A stretch of DNA of 24,024 bases from CAZGTQ01 sp964528575. GTDB lineage: Bacteria; Planctomycetota; UBA1135; GCA-002686595. The stretch is from contig CAZGTQ010000073.1 of the NCBI GenBank assembly GCA_964528575.1, positions 1-24,024 of the forward strand, written 5' to 3'. The translations under genes and the position numbers were made by a program. The notes beneath the pieces are model-generated. The model saw only the letters and a list, made by a program, of their open reading frames with translations, made no database searches and was not told the DNA's origin. Position 1 is the stretch's first letter. Every line of letters starts with the position of its first letter. This document shows positions 13,655 to 21,074 of the stretch, one piece after another.

Positions 13655-14938
13655 CTACTGCGCTGCCCAGCCGTCGTACGCGACCCCGTGCTCCCGCGCG
13701 ATGCGGTCGAGCGCCGCCGACGCGGCGAACACCGGGTCCAGTTCCCGCGGCACGATGCGCTTCGTCGCGGCGAGGACGTAGTACGCGTCGCCGTCGTCGT
13801 CCTCGTACGCGTCGATCTCCAGGACGTCGAACCCCGCGCTCTTCGCGCCGGCGGCGGCCGCCTCGAGCGCTTCGCGCTCCCACGACCACAGGACGAAGCG
13901 CGCGACACACGGCTCGTCGAGCGAGCGGCCGTCGCGGCGCAGGTCCGCGATCGAGTCGAGGTCGTTCGCCTCGCGGAACGCGGCGTGCTGCGCGTCGTAC
14001 GCCGCCTGCAGCACGGCCGCGTCGATCGCGAGGGGTGCGCCCGCTCCCGTGTTCGCGAGCACGCTCGCGATGCGCGCGTTGAGCGGCGCGAGCACCGAGC
14101 GGTGGTTTGCGCCCTCGATGGGAACGAAGCGGACGTGCTCGCTCTCGCTGAGCAGCTCGAGCATGTGCAGAGCGGCGACGTTGCTCGGCCCGTCGGTCCC
14201 CTCGATCACCCACGTGGGGCAGCGGATCGAGCTGATGAAGCGCCCGGGCGAGCGCCGCGACACCTCGCGCGGGTTCGCGAGGTCGAACGGCAGCGCCTCC
14301 TCGCCGTAGTCGTTGATCGCCGCGACCGGGCCGAACGCGAACACGCCGCGGAACTTCGGCGACGCGGAGGCGGCGAGCAGTGCGAGCGTGGCGCCGGTGC
14401 TGTGGCCGCCCAGGTAGATGCGTTCGGCGTCGATCCAGTCGAGCGTGCGCAGGTAGTCCGCGGCCGCGAGGACGTCGTCGACCTCGCCGTAGAAGCCCTC
14501 CTGCACGCCGTCGTTGCCGAAGCTCCCGCGGAACGTCGGATACAGCATCGCGAGCCCCGCCTCGCGGTACGCCTTCGCCGACTGGTCGTTGTCCGGCGTG
14601 GCTCGCTCCCACGCATCGCTCCCGATGCCCCCGGGCGGAAAGCCGCCGGTGATCCAGATCATCGCCGGATGCTTGCTGTCGCCCTCGGGCCGCGCGCTCA
14701 GCGTCCCGCTGAGCTTCCCCGCGGGACCGTCGTAACGCGCGATCGTGAACAGCTCCGCCGGCGGCTCGATCAGCGGCTCCTCGAAGCGCTCGCTGCGCGT
14801 GAGCTTCGTCTCGAAGCCCTGGCGCGCGTCGAGCACGGACTCGGATTGGTCCTCTTGGGCGTGCGTCGTGGCGCCCGCACTCGCGTACAGCGCAACGAGC
14901 GCGAATGCCGCGATTCGTATCGATCTCATCGTTCTCAT
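13655..14938 (-). CDS. Exported alpha/beta hydrolase with C-terminal RraB-like domain
   Basis: This 427-residue protein has a signal peptide (residues 1-28, ending THAQ). An alpha/beta hydrolase of prolyl-oligopeptidase/dienelactone-hydrolase type follows. An oxyanion-side GGFPPGG lies at 99-105, the nucleophile is Ser180 in GGHSTG, and the likely acid and base are Asp249 (EGTDG) and His279 (GANHRS). Residues about 320-427 resemble RraB, the RNase E inhibitor fold, including the characteristic end YDGW. RraB is normally a separate cytoplasmic protein, so its place on an exported enzyme is odd; it may be a general ferredoxin-like module here. On the coding strand, AAGGAGAGG lies about 5 nt before the ATG at 14938. 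A longer reading across the divergent gene is rejected. Confidence 0.85.
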   Translation of the reverse strand: MRTMRSIRIAAFALVALYASAGATTHAQEDQSESVLDARQGFETKLTRSERFEEPLIEPPAELFTIARYDGPAGKLSGTLSARPEGDSKHPAMIWITGGFPPGGIGSDAWERATPDNDQSAKAYREAGLAMLYPTFRGSFGNDGVQEGFYGEVDDVLAAADYLRTLDWIDAERIYLGGHSTGATLALLAASASPKFRGVFAFGPVAAINDYGEEALPFDLANPREVSRRSPGRFISSIRCPTWVIEGTDGPSNVAALHMLELLSESEHVRFVPIEGANHRSVLAPLNARIASVLANTGAGAPLAIDAAVLQAAYDAQHAAFREANDLDSIADLRRDGRSLDEPCVARFVLWSWEREALEAAAAGAKSAGFDVLEIDAYEDDDGDAYYVLAATKRIVPRELDPVFAASAALDRIAREHGVAYDGWAAQ

Positions 14939-15037
14939 CGTTTCCTCTCCTTCGGTACGGAGAGCATAGTCAAGCACGCGCGACGACGCCGCTCCTGCTA
15001 TCCTGCGGCTTCCGAAGACCACCACCCGGAGGTCCCC

Positions 15038-17506
15038 ATGCTCGCTCGCGCGCTCGCCGTCTCGCTCGCCGCCGTCTCCGCCTTCGCGCAGGAGCCGCCG
15101 CAGGACCCGCTCGCGCGGCTGGAAGAGCAGCTCGCCGAGCACCCGTTCTTCGCGCGCATCGCCTGGACGCGCGAGGACAGCGTCGAGCGGTTCGTCTTCT
15201 ACGTCCAGCGGCCGCCCAAGCCCGAGGACGGTTACGAAGCGCGCATCGCGCAGAAGTACGCGGCGTACGTCGCGCCGCTCGTCGAGCATTTCGAGCAGCG
15301 CTACGCCGCGCCGCTGGGCGGCCCACTCCCGATCGTCGTGCTCGCGACGGCGGGGGACGCGCAGACGTTCGTGCAGCTCTCCAAGGGCCTGGCCCACTAC
15401 CGCTGCGCGTACTTCTACGACGCCGAGCTGCGCGTGCCCGTCGTCTTCGAGCGGCCGTTCCAGCCCGGCGTGACGCCGGACGAGGAGCGCCGCTCCGCGC
15501 GCCACGTCGCGACGCACGGGCTGCTGCAGGCGCACTTCGCGGGCGAAGGAGCGTTCCCGCAGGAGACGTGGCTCGCCGAGGGGCTGGCGGACTACCTCGC
15601 CTCGTGCGGCGACGCCGAGGACGGCTCGCTGCTCGCACCGGCGGTCAATCCCGAGATCCTGCGCAAGCTGATCGCAGCGACTCGCGATCCGAACGGGCGG
15701 GCTCTGCACTGGCGGCCGGTGCCCGAGCTCGTGGCGATCGAGAGCTTCGACCACCTCACGTCGCGCGTGCAGTTCGTCGCGAAGCAGCGCGGCGTCGAAG
15801 CCGAGCCCACGTTGCCCGAGACGTACTACTGCTACTGGCGCGCGTCGCGCCTGTTCGTGCAGTACCTGCACCGCGAGGAGCACCGCGCCGGCTTCGAGGA
15901 GCTGGTCGCCGCGACGCTGCGCGGGGAGCCCGCGCTCGCGAGCTTCCGCTCGCACGTCGGCGACGCCGCCGCGCTCGATCGCGCGTTCGAGGACTGGCTC
16001 GCGAGCGAGCACCGCCGGCTGTTCCCCGACGAAGCGCCGCCTTCATCGGCTGAGGACGCCGCACCGTCCGCGCCGTCCGCGAGCGCGCCCGCGAGGCCCG
16101 CGTTCTCGCCCGCGAGCCTGCGCGTCGCGGACCCCGTGCCCGAGCTGCGCTTCGCCGCCGCGCTCTGCACCGCGCGGTCCGGCCGCACGGGTGCGGCGCT
16201 CGCGACGGTCGACGAGTTGCTCGCTCTCGAGCTCGAGCCGGCGCTGCGCGAGCGGGTCGAACGCGAGCGGATGCGCCTCGCGAGCTGGAACGACCTGCGC
16301 TCGGCGTGGCTCGCGCGGCTCGCGACGAGCGGCGAGGCGCTGCGCTTCGAGCACGGCGGCCGCACGGTCCGCGCGCGCGTCGCCGAGGTCGCGGACGGCG
16401 TGGTGCGGTTCGCGGGCGACGGCGAGCCGAGCGAGCTGCCGCTCGACGAGCTCGACGCGCTCGCGCTCGCGCGCCAGATGGGCAAGGACGGCGACGAGCT
16501 CGCGGCGCGGTGGGTGCGCATGTACCCGTACGTGCTGAGCGCCGATCCCGCGTGGCAGCGGCTCCTGCGGGGCCGCGGCGACGAGGCGGTCGCGCTCGAG
16601 CGCGACGGCGAGAGCGACTACCCCGCGCGCTTCGCGCAGGGCGAAGTGCTCGCCGCGCTCGACGATCTCGCGCGCACCGAGCCGCCGGCGGACGCCGCTT
16701 CGGCAGAGGCGCTGCTCGCGTCGATCGACGCGTTCGTCGCGGCGCACGGCGCGGCCGAGGCCGCGCGCGCGAAGCTCCCCGAGCTGCGCGCGTTCGCGTC
16801 GGTCGCGTGGGCGGCGATCCTCGACGAGCGCGGCCCCGGGGCGTTGCTCGCGGGCTCGCTCGAGACGCTCGAGGACGGTCGCGTGCGGCTCGCGTACGAG
16901 TTCGAGTCGGCCGGCGAGCTCGACGACTTCGGCCCGGCCGAGGATCTCGCGGTGATGAGCGCGCGGTTCGGGCCGCTGGGGCGCGACGAGGAGGGCTTTC
17001 GCGTCGCGCACGGCGAGCTCGTCGGCGTCGGCCGCGCCGGCCTGCGCCACGTCCTCGAGTTCGCTGCGCCGCTGAGGATCCGCTACGACCTGACCTACGG
17101 AGATTTCGGCCCGGACGACAGCTACGACTACTTCTTCGTCGTAGGCATCTGCGACTCCGGGGACGGTCGCTGGGTCCGCTCGATCAACGCGGTCGACCTC
17201 GAGATCGGCGACGGCCGAAGCCTGAACCTCGTCCATGGCGAGAAGCGCCCGCCGCGCTTCGATCGAGTCGAGTACGAGATGGAGCTCGAGCACGACGGCG
17301 CGGAGGTGTGGAGCCTCTTCGCCGGCGGCGAGATGCATCGCGTTCCTTGCCCGCGCCTGACGAGCGGCGGCCTCACGCTCTACCTTCATTCGCAGATCTC
17401 GATCCGCCTCGAGCGGCTTGCGATCGAAGGCACGATCACACCGGCGAGCCTCGAGCGCCTGCGCGCGGAGTGGATCGGCGACCGCGTCGCGAAGATCGGC
17501 TCCTGA
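15038..17506 (+). CDS. Large exported gluzincin-like (DUF1570-type) protein, HExxH altered
   Basis: This 822-residue protein has a short signal peptide (residues 1-18, ending AFAQ). Its first third resembles the DUF1570-type metallopeptidases common in Planctomycetota. The metal motif reads His156-Val-Ala-Thr-His160, followed by the third ligand in TWLAEGLADYL (Glu181). The catalytic Glu of HExxH is therefore Val157, which predicts metal binding without normal peptidase chemistry. An Ala/Ser/Pro-rich linker follows at about 340-365. The middle (370-600) is a helical, tetratricopeptide-like region with a small beta insert. The last 220 residues are beta-rich and look like a LamG/concanavalin-type jelly roll. 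The ATG has GGAGGT upstream, and a TGCTATCCT -10-like element at 14996-15004 is a possible promoter. Confidence 0.72.
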   Translation: MLARALAVSLAAVSAFAQEPPQDPLARLEEQLAEHPFFARIAWTREDSVERFVFYVQRPPKPEDGYEARIAQKYAAYVAPLVEHFEQRYAAPLGGPLPIVVLATAGDAQTFVQLSKGLAHYRCAYFYDAELRVPVVFERPFQPGVTPDEERRSARHVATHGLLQAHFAGEGAFPQETWLAEGLADYLASCGDAEDGSLLAPAVNPEILRKLIAATRDPNGRALHWRPVPELVAIESFDHLTSRVQFVAKQRGVEAEPTLPETYYCYWRASRLFVQYLHREEHRAGFEELVAATLRGEPALASFRSHVGDAAALDRAFEDWLASEHRRLFPDEAPPSSAEDAAPSAPSASAPARPAFSPASLRVADPVPELRFAAALCTARSGRTGAALATVDELLALELEPALRERVERERMRLASWNDLRSAWLARLATSGEALRFEHGGRTVRARVAEVADGVVRFAGDGEPSELPLDELDALALARQMGKDGDELAARWVRMYPYVLSADPAWQRLLRGRGDEAVALERDGESDYPARFAQGEVLAALDDLARTEPPADAASAEALLASIDAFVAAHGAAEAARAKLPELRAFASVAWAAILDERGPGALLAGSLETLEDGRVRLAYEFESAGELDDFGPAEDLAVMSARFGPLGRDEEGFRVAHGELVGVGRAGLRHVLEFAAPLRIRYDLTYGDFGPDDSYDYFFVVGICDSGDGRWVRSINAVDLEIGDGRSLNLVHGEKRPPRFDRVEYEMELEHDGAEVWSLFAGGEMHRVPCPRLTSGGLTLYLHSQISIRLERLAIEGTITPASLERLRAEWIGDRVAKIGS

Positions 17507-17526
17507 CGCCGCGCGCGCGCTCGCGC

Positions 17527-18366
17527 TCAGCGCCGGCTCGCGGCGCGGCAGATGTGCTCGGCGGGCACGTCGGGGAAGAGCTCGGCCTCGATCGTCGTCA
17601 GCGGCGTGAGCGTGACCCAGCCGGCGAAGCAGAGCGCGGTGTCCGTCTCGGGATCGCGGCCGGAGTCGGCGGACACGATCTCGAACTCGACGTACTCGCC
17701 CGACTCGCTCGGCGACGCGACGCGGAAGTATCCGAACTCGTCGAGCTTCGCCCACGTCACGCCCTCGATCTCGTCGAGCGGCCGCGCCGGCACGTTCACG
17801 TTGATGACGTACGGCGCGTTCGGATCGTGCAGCACCCACTCGATGACGTCTTCGGCGACCGCGATCGCCGTCTCCCACTGCCATGGGTCGGAGCGCGCGA
17901 GGCTGAGCGCGACGCCGTGTCGGCCGAACGTGCGCGCGGTGAGCGCGCCGCCGACGGTGCCCGAGTGCAACACCGAGTGGCCGGTGTTCATGCCCAGGTT
18001 GATGCCCGACACGACGAGGTCGGGGATGCGGCCGAACGCGCCGAGCATCGCCGCGGTCGCGGCGAGACCCGGCGGCCCGGCGATCGTGTACGCCTCGACG
18101 CCCTCGAAATCGGCGCTGCCGAGCGCGACCCCCTTGCGCGGATCGAAGCGGCCGATGCCGGTGCCGCTGCCGCTGCGGTCGTCGTCCGGCGCGACGACGA
18201 GGACGTCGTGCTTCTGCGCCAGCCGCTGCGCGAGCCGGCGCAGGCCGACCGACTCGATCCCGTCGTCGTTGGTCAACAGCAGCCGGGGACGGCGCGCGTC
18301 GACGGGCCGGGGCTCGCTGTCGACGATGACCGTTGCGGTCGGGGGCGTGTCGTTCGCGTCGTTCAT
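17527..18366 (-). CDS. surE: 5'/3'-nucleotidase SurE
   Basis: This 279-residue protein matches SurE, a metal-dependent nucleoside monophosphate and polyphosphate phosphatase of the cytoplasm. The metal site is visible as Asp34-Asp35 in LLLTNDDGIES, the conserved Ser is in DDDRSGSGTG, and an Asn lies in LVVSGINLGMNTG. A later HSGTVGGALTA segment is also typical. The protein has about 27 extra residues before the first strand. The ATG has an AGGAG site (minus strand) 6 nt upstream, and it overlaps the stop of the PfkB gene by 4 nt, so the two are coupled. It converges on the 15038 gene with 20 nt between stops. Confidence 0.92.
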   Translation of the reverse strand: MNDANDTPPTATVIVDSEPRPVDARRPRLLLTNDDGIESVGLRRLAQRLAQKHDVLVVAPDDDRSGSGTGIGRFDPRKGVALGSADFEGVEAYTIAGPPGLAATAAMLGAFGRIPDLVVSGINLGMNTGHSVLHSGTVGGALTARTFGRHGVALSLARSDPWQWETAIAVAEDVIEWVLHDPNAPYVINVNVPARPLDEIEGVTWAKLDEFGYFRVASPSESGEYVEFEIVSADSGRDPETDTALCFAGWVTLTPLTTIEAELFPDVPAEHICRAASRR

Positions 18367-19307
18367 TCGAGCTCCTTCACTTCGGTCCGTCCTGCGAGCG
18401 CTTCGACCAGCTCCGAGTCCGCCGTGCCGAGTCCGCGCCGCGTGACGTTCGCCGCTCCCGCGGCGCACGCGAGCCGCAGCGCGTGCTCCGGATCGAGCCC
18501 GCGCAGCGTGGCGGCGACGAGCGCGGCGGTCATCGCGTCGCCCGAGCCGCGGTGGTCGGCCGGCTCCAGAGCAGGAGGCGTCGCGACGAGCGTGCGCTCG
18601 CCGAAGCGCGCGAGCGTCCGGCCGGCGGCCGAGGAGAGCACGACGCGCTCCGCGCCCAGCCGCGCCAGCCGCGCGAGCTCCTCGACGCGCTCCTCCACGC
18701 TCGCCTCGCGGCGCAGCGTGCCGTCCTCCTCGAGGTCGCCGTCGCTCACCTTGAGCGTGTGCAGCGGACCGCCGCTCGAGAACGCCTCGAGCTCCGCGCC
18801 GTGCAGGTCCGCGAGGACCCTCGTTCCGACCGACGCGAGGTCGGCGCCGAGCCGGCGGTAGAAGTCGAGCGGGAGCTCATCGCCCGCGCTGCGTCCGGTG
18901 ACGACGCACGTGCCCGCCTCCGTCGCGCAGCGCAGCACACGGCCGTACAGGTCGTCGGCCTCGTGCCGGTCGCGCGAGGGGGCCGGCGTCTGCGCGATCT
19001 CGCGGCGCTCACCGCTGCGGCGGTCGTGCAGGTACACCGGCGACTCCTCGGCGACCAGGACCGGCTCGAGCCGCACGTGCCAGCCGGGCGCCAGTGCGCA
19101 CAGGACGCGCCCCGCCTCGCCGCCGAGCGAGGTCACGACGACCGGTCGGCCGCCGAGCTGGCGCAGCATGCGGGCGATCCAGAAGCCCTGGCCGCCGGGG
19201 TGGAAGTGCAGCTCGTCACGCTCCTCGCCCGACGTGGAGCCTTCCACGGTCACGGTCAGAATGAGCGCGGGGGAGAAAACGCAGACGTCGGCCTGGTCGC
19301 TGGGCAT
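18363..19307 (-). CDS. PfkB-family carbohydrate kinase
   Basis: This 314-residue protein is a ribokinase/PfkB-fold sugar or sugar-phosphate kinase. The N-terminal signature around HPGGQGFWIARMLRQLGG (near residue 35) is the substrate-side Gly motif. The C-terminal PfkB signature is DHRGSGDAMTAALVA, with the catalytic base Asp257 and the anion hole formed by GSGD in place of the usual GAGD. The order and spacing resemble 1-phosphofructokinase and tagatose-6-phosphate kinase more than ribokinase, but the substrate is not certain. It is the first gene of a two-gene operon with SurE. The start at 19307 has no strong ribosome site. Confidence 0.87.
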   Translation of the reverse strand: MPSDQADVCVFSPALILTVTVEGSTSGEERDELHFHPGGQGFWIARMLRQLGGRPVVVTSLGGEAGRVLCALAPGWHVRLEPVLVAEESPVYLHDRRSGERREIAQTPAPSRDRHEADDLYGRVLRCATEAGTCVVTGRSAGDELPLDFYRRLGADLASVGTRVLADLHGAELEAFSSGGPLHTLKVSDGDLEEDGTLRREASVEERVEELARLARLGAERVVLSSAAGRTLARFGERTLVATPPALEPADHRGSGDAMTAALVAATLRGLDPEHALRLACAAGAANVTRRGLGTADSELVEALAGRTEVKELE

Positions 19308-19326
19308 GGGGGCATCGGCTGCTGGT

Positions 19327-19359
19327 CGGCACGCGAGGGGCGCAGCGAAGCGCGTGCCG
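19327..19359. repeat. Inverted repeat in a divergent intergenic region (possible operator)
   Basis: CGGCACGCG at 19327-19335 is the exact reverse complement of CGCGTGCCG at 19351-19359, with a 15-nt spacer. It lies in the 98-nt gap between the divergent PfkB and methyltransferase genes. A weak TTGACC-17-GAGACT promoter candidate (19368-19396) follows on the plus strand. It could be a regulator site or simply a stem. Confidence 0.35.
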
Positions 19360-19405
19360 GGGCTGGGTTGACCGCCTGGGGTAGTTGCGGGAGACTCGTC
19401 GCCCC

Positions 19406-20194
19406 ATGCCCTCGATCGACGAGAACCGCGAGCACTGGCAGAACTACAACTGGCCCGCCCAGGGGGACGAGTGGTCCGCTCCCTGGACGTCGTCCCGCAT
19501 CCTGTGGCACGGGACGGTGCTGCCGCGGATCATGACGCACCTGCCGACGAAGAGCCTCCTCGAGATCGCTCCCGGCCACGGGCGCCTGACCGAGTTCCTG
19601 CTGCCGCTGTGCGACCGCCTCGTCGGTGTCGACATCGCGGCGAAGTGCGTCGAGGCGTGCGAGCGCAAGTTCGGCGGCCTCGGGAAGGCGTCGTTCCACT
19701 TGACCGACGGCAAGTCGCTCGACGTCGTCGAGGACGACTCGATCACGTTCGCGATCAGTTGGGACTCGCTCGTCCACGCGGACACGTCGGCGCTCGAGGG
19801 CTACGTGCACGGCCTGGCGAGCAAGCTCGTGCCGGGCGCGTACGGCTTCATCCACCACTCGAACCTCGGCGCCGTCGTCGCGACGCAGGGCGCGGACATC
19901 CCGAACCCCGACTGGCGCGACCCGAGCATGTCGGCGGACGCCTTCCGCTCGTTCTGCCGCGACGCGGGGCTCGAGTGCCGCTGCCAGGAGCTGTTCCAGT
20001 GGCGCACCGAGGCGTTCACCGACTGCTTCTCGCTCTTGCGCCGCCCGCTGGCGGGGGAGCAGCGCTCGGACGAGACGCGCCGCTTCGACAACTGGCTCTT
20101 CCGCGAGGAGATGTCGCACTTCAACGCGCTCGGCGGCTTCTACGGCGTCGAGCCCGCCCGCTCGACCGCCGCCGAGGCGAGGCGCACCGTCTGA
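19406..20194 (+). CDS. Class I SAM-dependent methyltransferase
   Basis: This 262-residue cytoplasmic protein has motif I at about residues 51-60 (LLEIAPGHGR) and the acidic strand RLVGVDIAAK at 71-80. A DSITFAISWDSLVHAD segment sits at motif II/III, typical of small-molecule or sugar methyltransferases. The N terminus is rich in Trp (ENREHWQNYNWP), a feature of methyltransferases linked to polysaccharide gene clusters, although no such cluster is seen here. The ATG is chosen over an upstream TTG at 19385. No clear ribosome site is present. It converges with the next methyltransferase, 7 nt between stops. Confidence 0.85.
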   Translation: MPSIDENREHWQNYNWPAQGDEWSAPWTSSRILWHGTVLPRIMTHLPTKSLLEIAPGHGRLTEFLLPLCDRLVGVDIAAKCVEACERKFGGLGKASFHLTDGKSLDVVEDDSITFAISWDSLVHADTSALEGYVHGLASKLVPGAYGFIHHSNLGAVVATQGADIPNPDWRDPSMSADAFRSFCRDAGLECRCQELFQWRTEAFTDCFSLLRRPLAGEQRSDETRRFDNWLFREEMSHFNALGGFYGVEPARSTAAEARRTV

Positions 20195-20201
20195 CGCCGG
20201 T

Positions 20202-20990
20202 CTACGCCCGCCGAGGGCGCGCGGCCTGGACCGCGATCGGGTCCACGAAGTCGTGCACCTCCGCGTGCTGGTCGTAGAGCACCGGGGCGCCCTCGAGCTC
20301 GAAGTCGGCGACCTCGAGCATCCGGCGCAGGCACGCGGGGTTCATCTGCCAGAAGTTGCACTGGTCCCACTCGCCGACGAACGCGGCGATCGGCTCGGGC
20401 CGATCGGCGAACGCGGTCGAAGCCGAGACGACGAAGAGCGCGTCGTCGGCGCACGCGCTGCGGATCGCGTGCAAACCGCGCAGCGGGTCGCGCACGTGCA
20501 TCAGCATCGACCCGCACAGGACGAGGTCGAAGCGGCCGAGCTCCTCGGGCGCGACGTCGTAGATCGACATCTCGACCTTGCGCACGCGCTCGCACCCGAG
20601 CGCTTCCATCACGAGCGCGAACCCGTCGGTCATGATCGTGCGGTCGACGTGCGCGCGCTCCTCGTCGGGCCGCTGCAGATACTCGCGGCGGTAGCGCGGG
20701 CTCCAGTCGTGCGAGACCCAGCTCGGCAGATCGAGCGCGACGACTTCCCGGGCCCCGCGCCGCTCGAATTCGGCGCTGAACCAGCCGTTGCTGCACCCGA
20801 CGTCGAGCACGCGCGCACCGGCGAGGTCGTCCGGGATCGGGTAGTGGTGGACGTACTTCGCCATGTCGAACGCGCCGGGAGTCACGACGCCGTCGCCCAT
20901 GTCGATGCGGTGGTACCAGCTCTCGACGGCAGCGACGCGCTCGGCGAGCGTAGCCCCATCCGTCGCACTGCGAGAGTGTGCGGAGGTCAT
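20202..20990 (-). CDS. SAM-dependent methyltransferase, CmoB/DUF1698-like
   Basis: This 262-residue protein begins its conserved part with SWYHRIDMGDGVVTPG (24-39), closely similar to the CmoB-type lead-in WFHxIDLGDGVVTPG. Motif I follows at 61-69 (VLDVGCSNG), then ALDLPSW, and a FDLVLCGSMLMHVRDP segment. CmoB places a carboxymethyl group on U34 of tRNA and needs CmoA. No cmoA is present, and this protein lacks the CmoB N-terminal extension, so it is more likely a generic DUF1698-type methyltransferase. No ribosome site precedes the ATG; a TATGCT box 6 nt upstream suggests a leaderless mRNA. Confidence 0.85.
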   Translation of the reverse strand: MTSAHSRSATDGATLAERVAAVESWYHRIDMGDGVVTPGAFDMAKYVHHYPIPDDLAGARVLDVGCSNGWFSAEFERRGAREVVALDLPSWVSHDWSPRYRREYLQRPDEERAHVDRTIMTDGFALVMEALGCERVRKVEMSIYDVAPEELGRFDLVLCGSMLMHVRDPLRGLHAIRSACADDALFVVSASTAFADRPEPIAAFVGEWDQCNFWQMNPACLRRMLEVADFELEGAPVLYDQHAEVHDFVDPIAVQAARPRRA

Positions 20991-20996
20991 GCCAAG

Positions 20997-21002
20997 AGCA
21001 TA
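20997..21002 (-). promoter_or_regulatory. Candidate -10 box (TATGCT) for a leaderless methyltransferase mRNA
   Basis: On the minus strand, TATGCT lies exactly 6 nt before the ATG at 20990, putting the transcript start at the start codon. No good -35 element is seen at 16-18 nt. Confidence 0.4.
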
Positions 21003-21074
21003 ACAGCCGCTCGCGGCGGTTGGGCGCCGGAGGACGATGACAGCCGTATCGGCTTCTCCCCAGGGCCGGTGTCT

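Noticed and set aside
12404..15037. Very long plus-strand open frame running into the 15038 gene
   Set aside because: Stops are rare at this GC content. This part overlaps the eRF1-like and CsbD genes and is antisense to the hydrolase, with Arg-rich composition and no domain.
14939..16012. Upstream extension of the hydrolase frame on the minus strand
   Set aside because: It is antisense to the 15038 gene. The ribosome site and signal peptide at 14938 fix the start.
20202..20990. Assignment as cmoB itself
   Set aside because: The protein lacks the CmoB N-terminal region, is about 60 residues shorter, and no cmoA is nearby.
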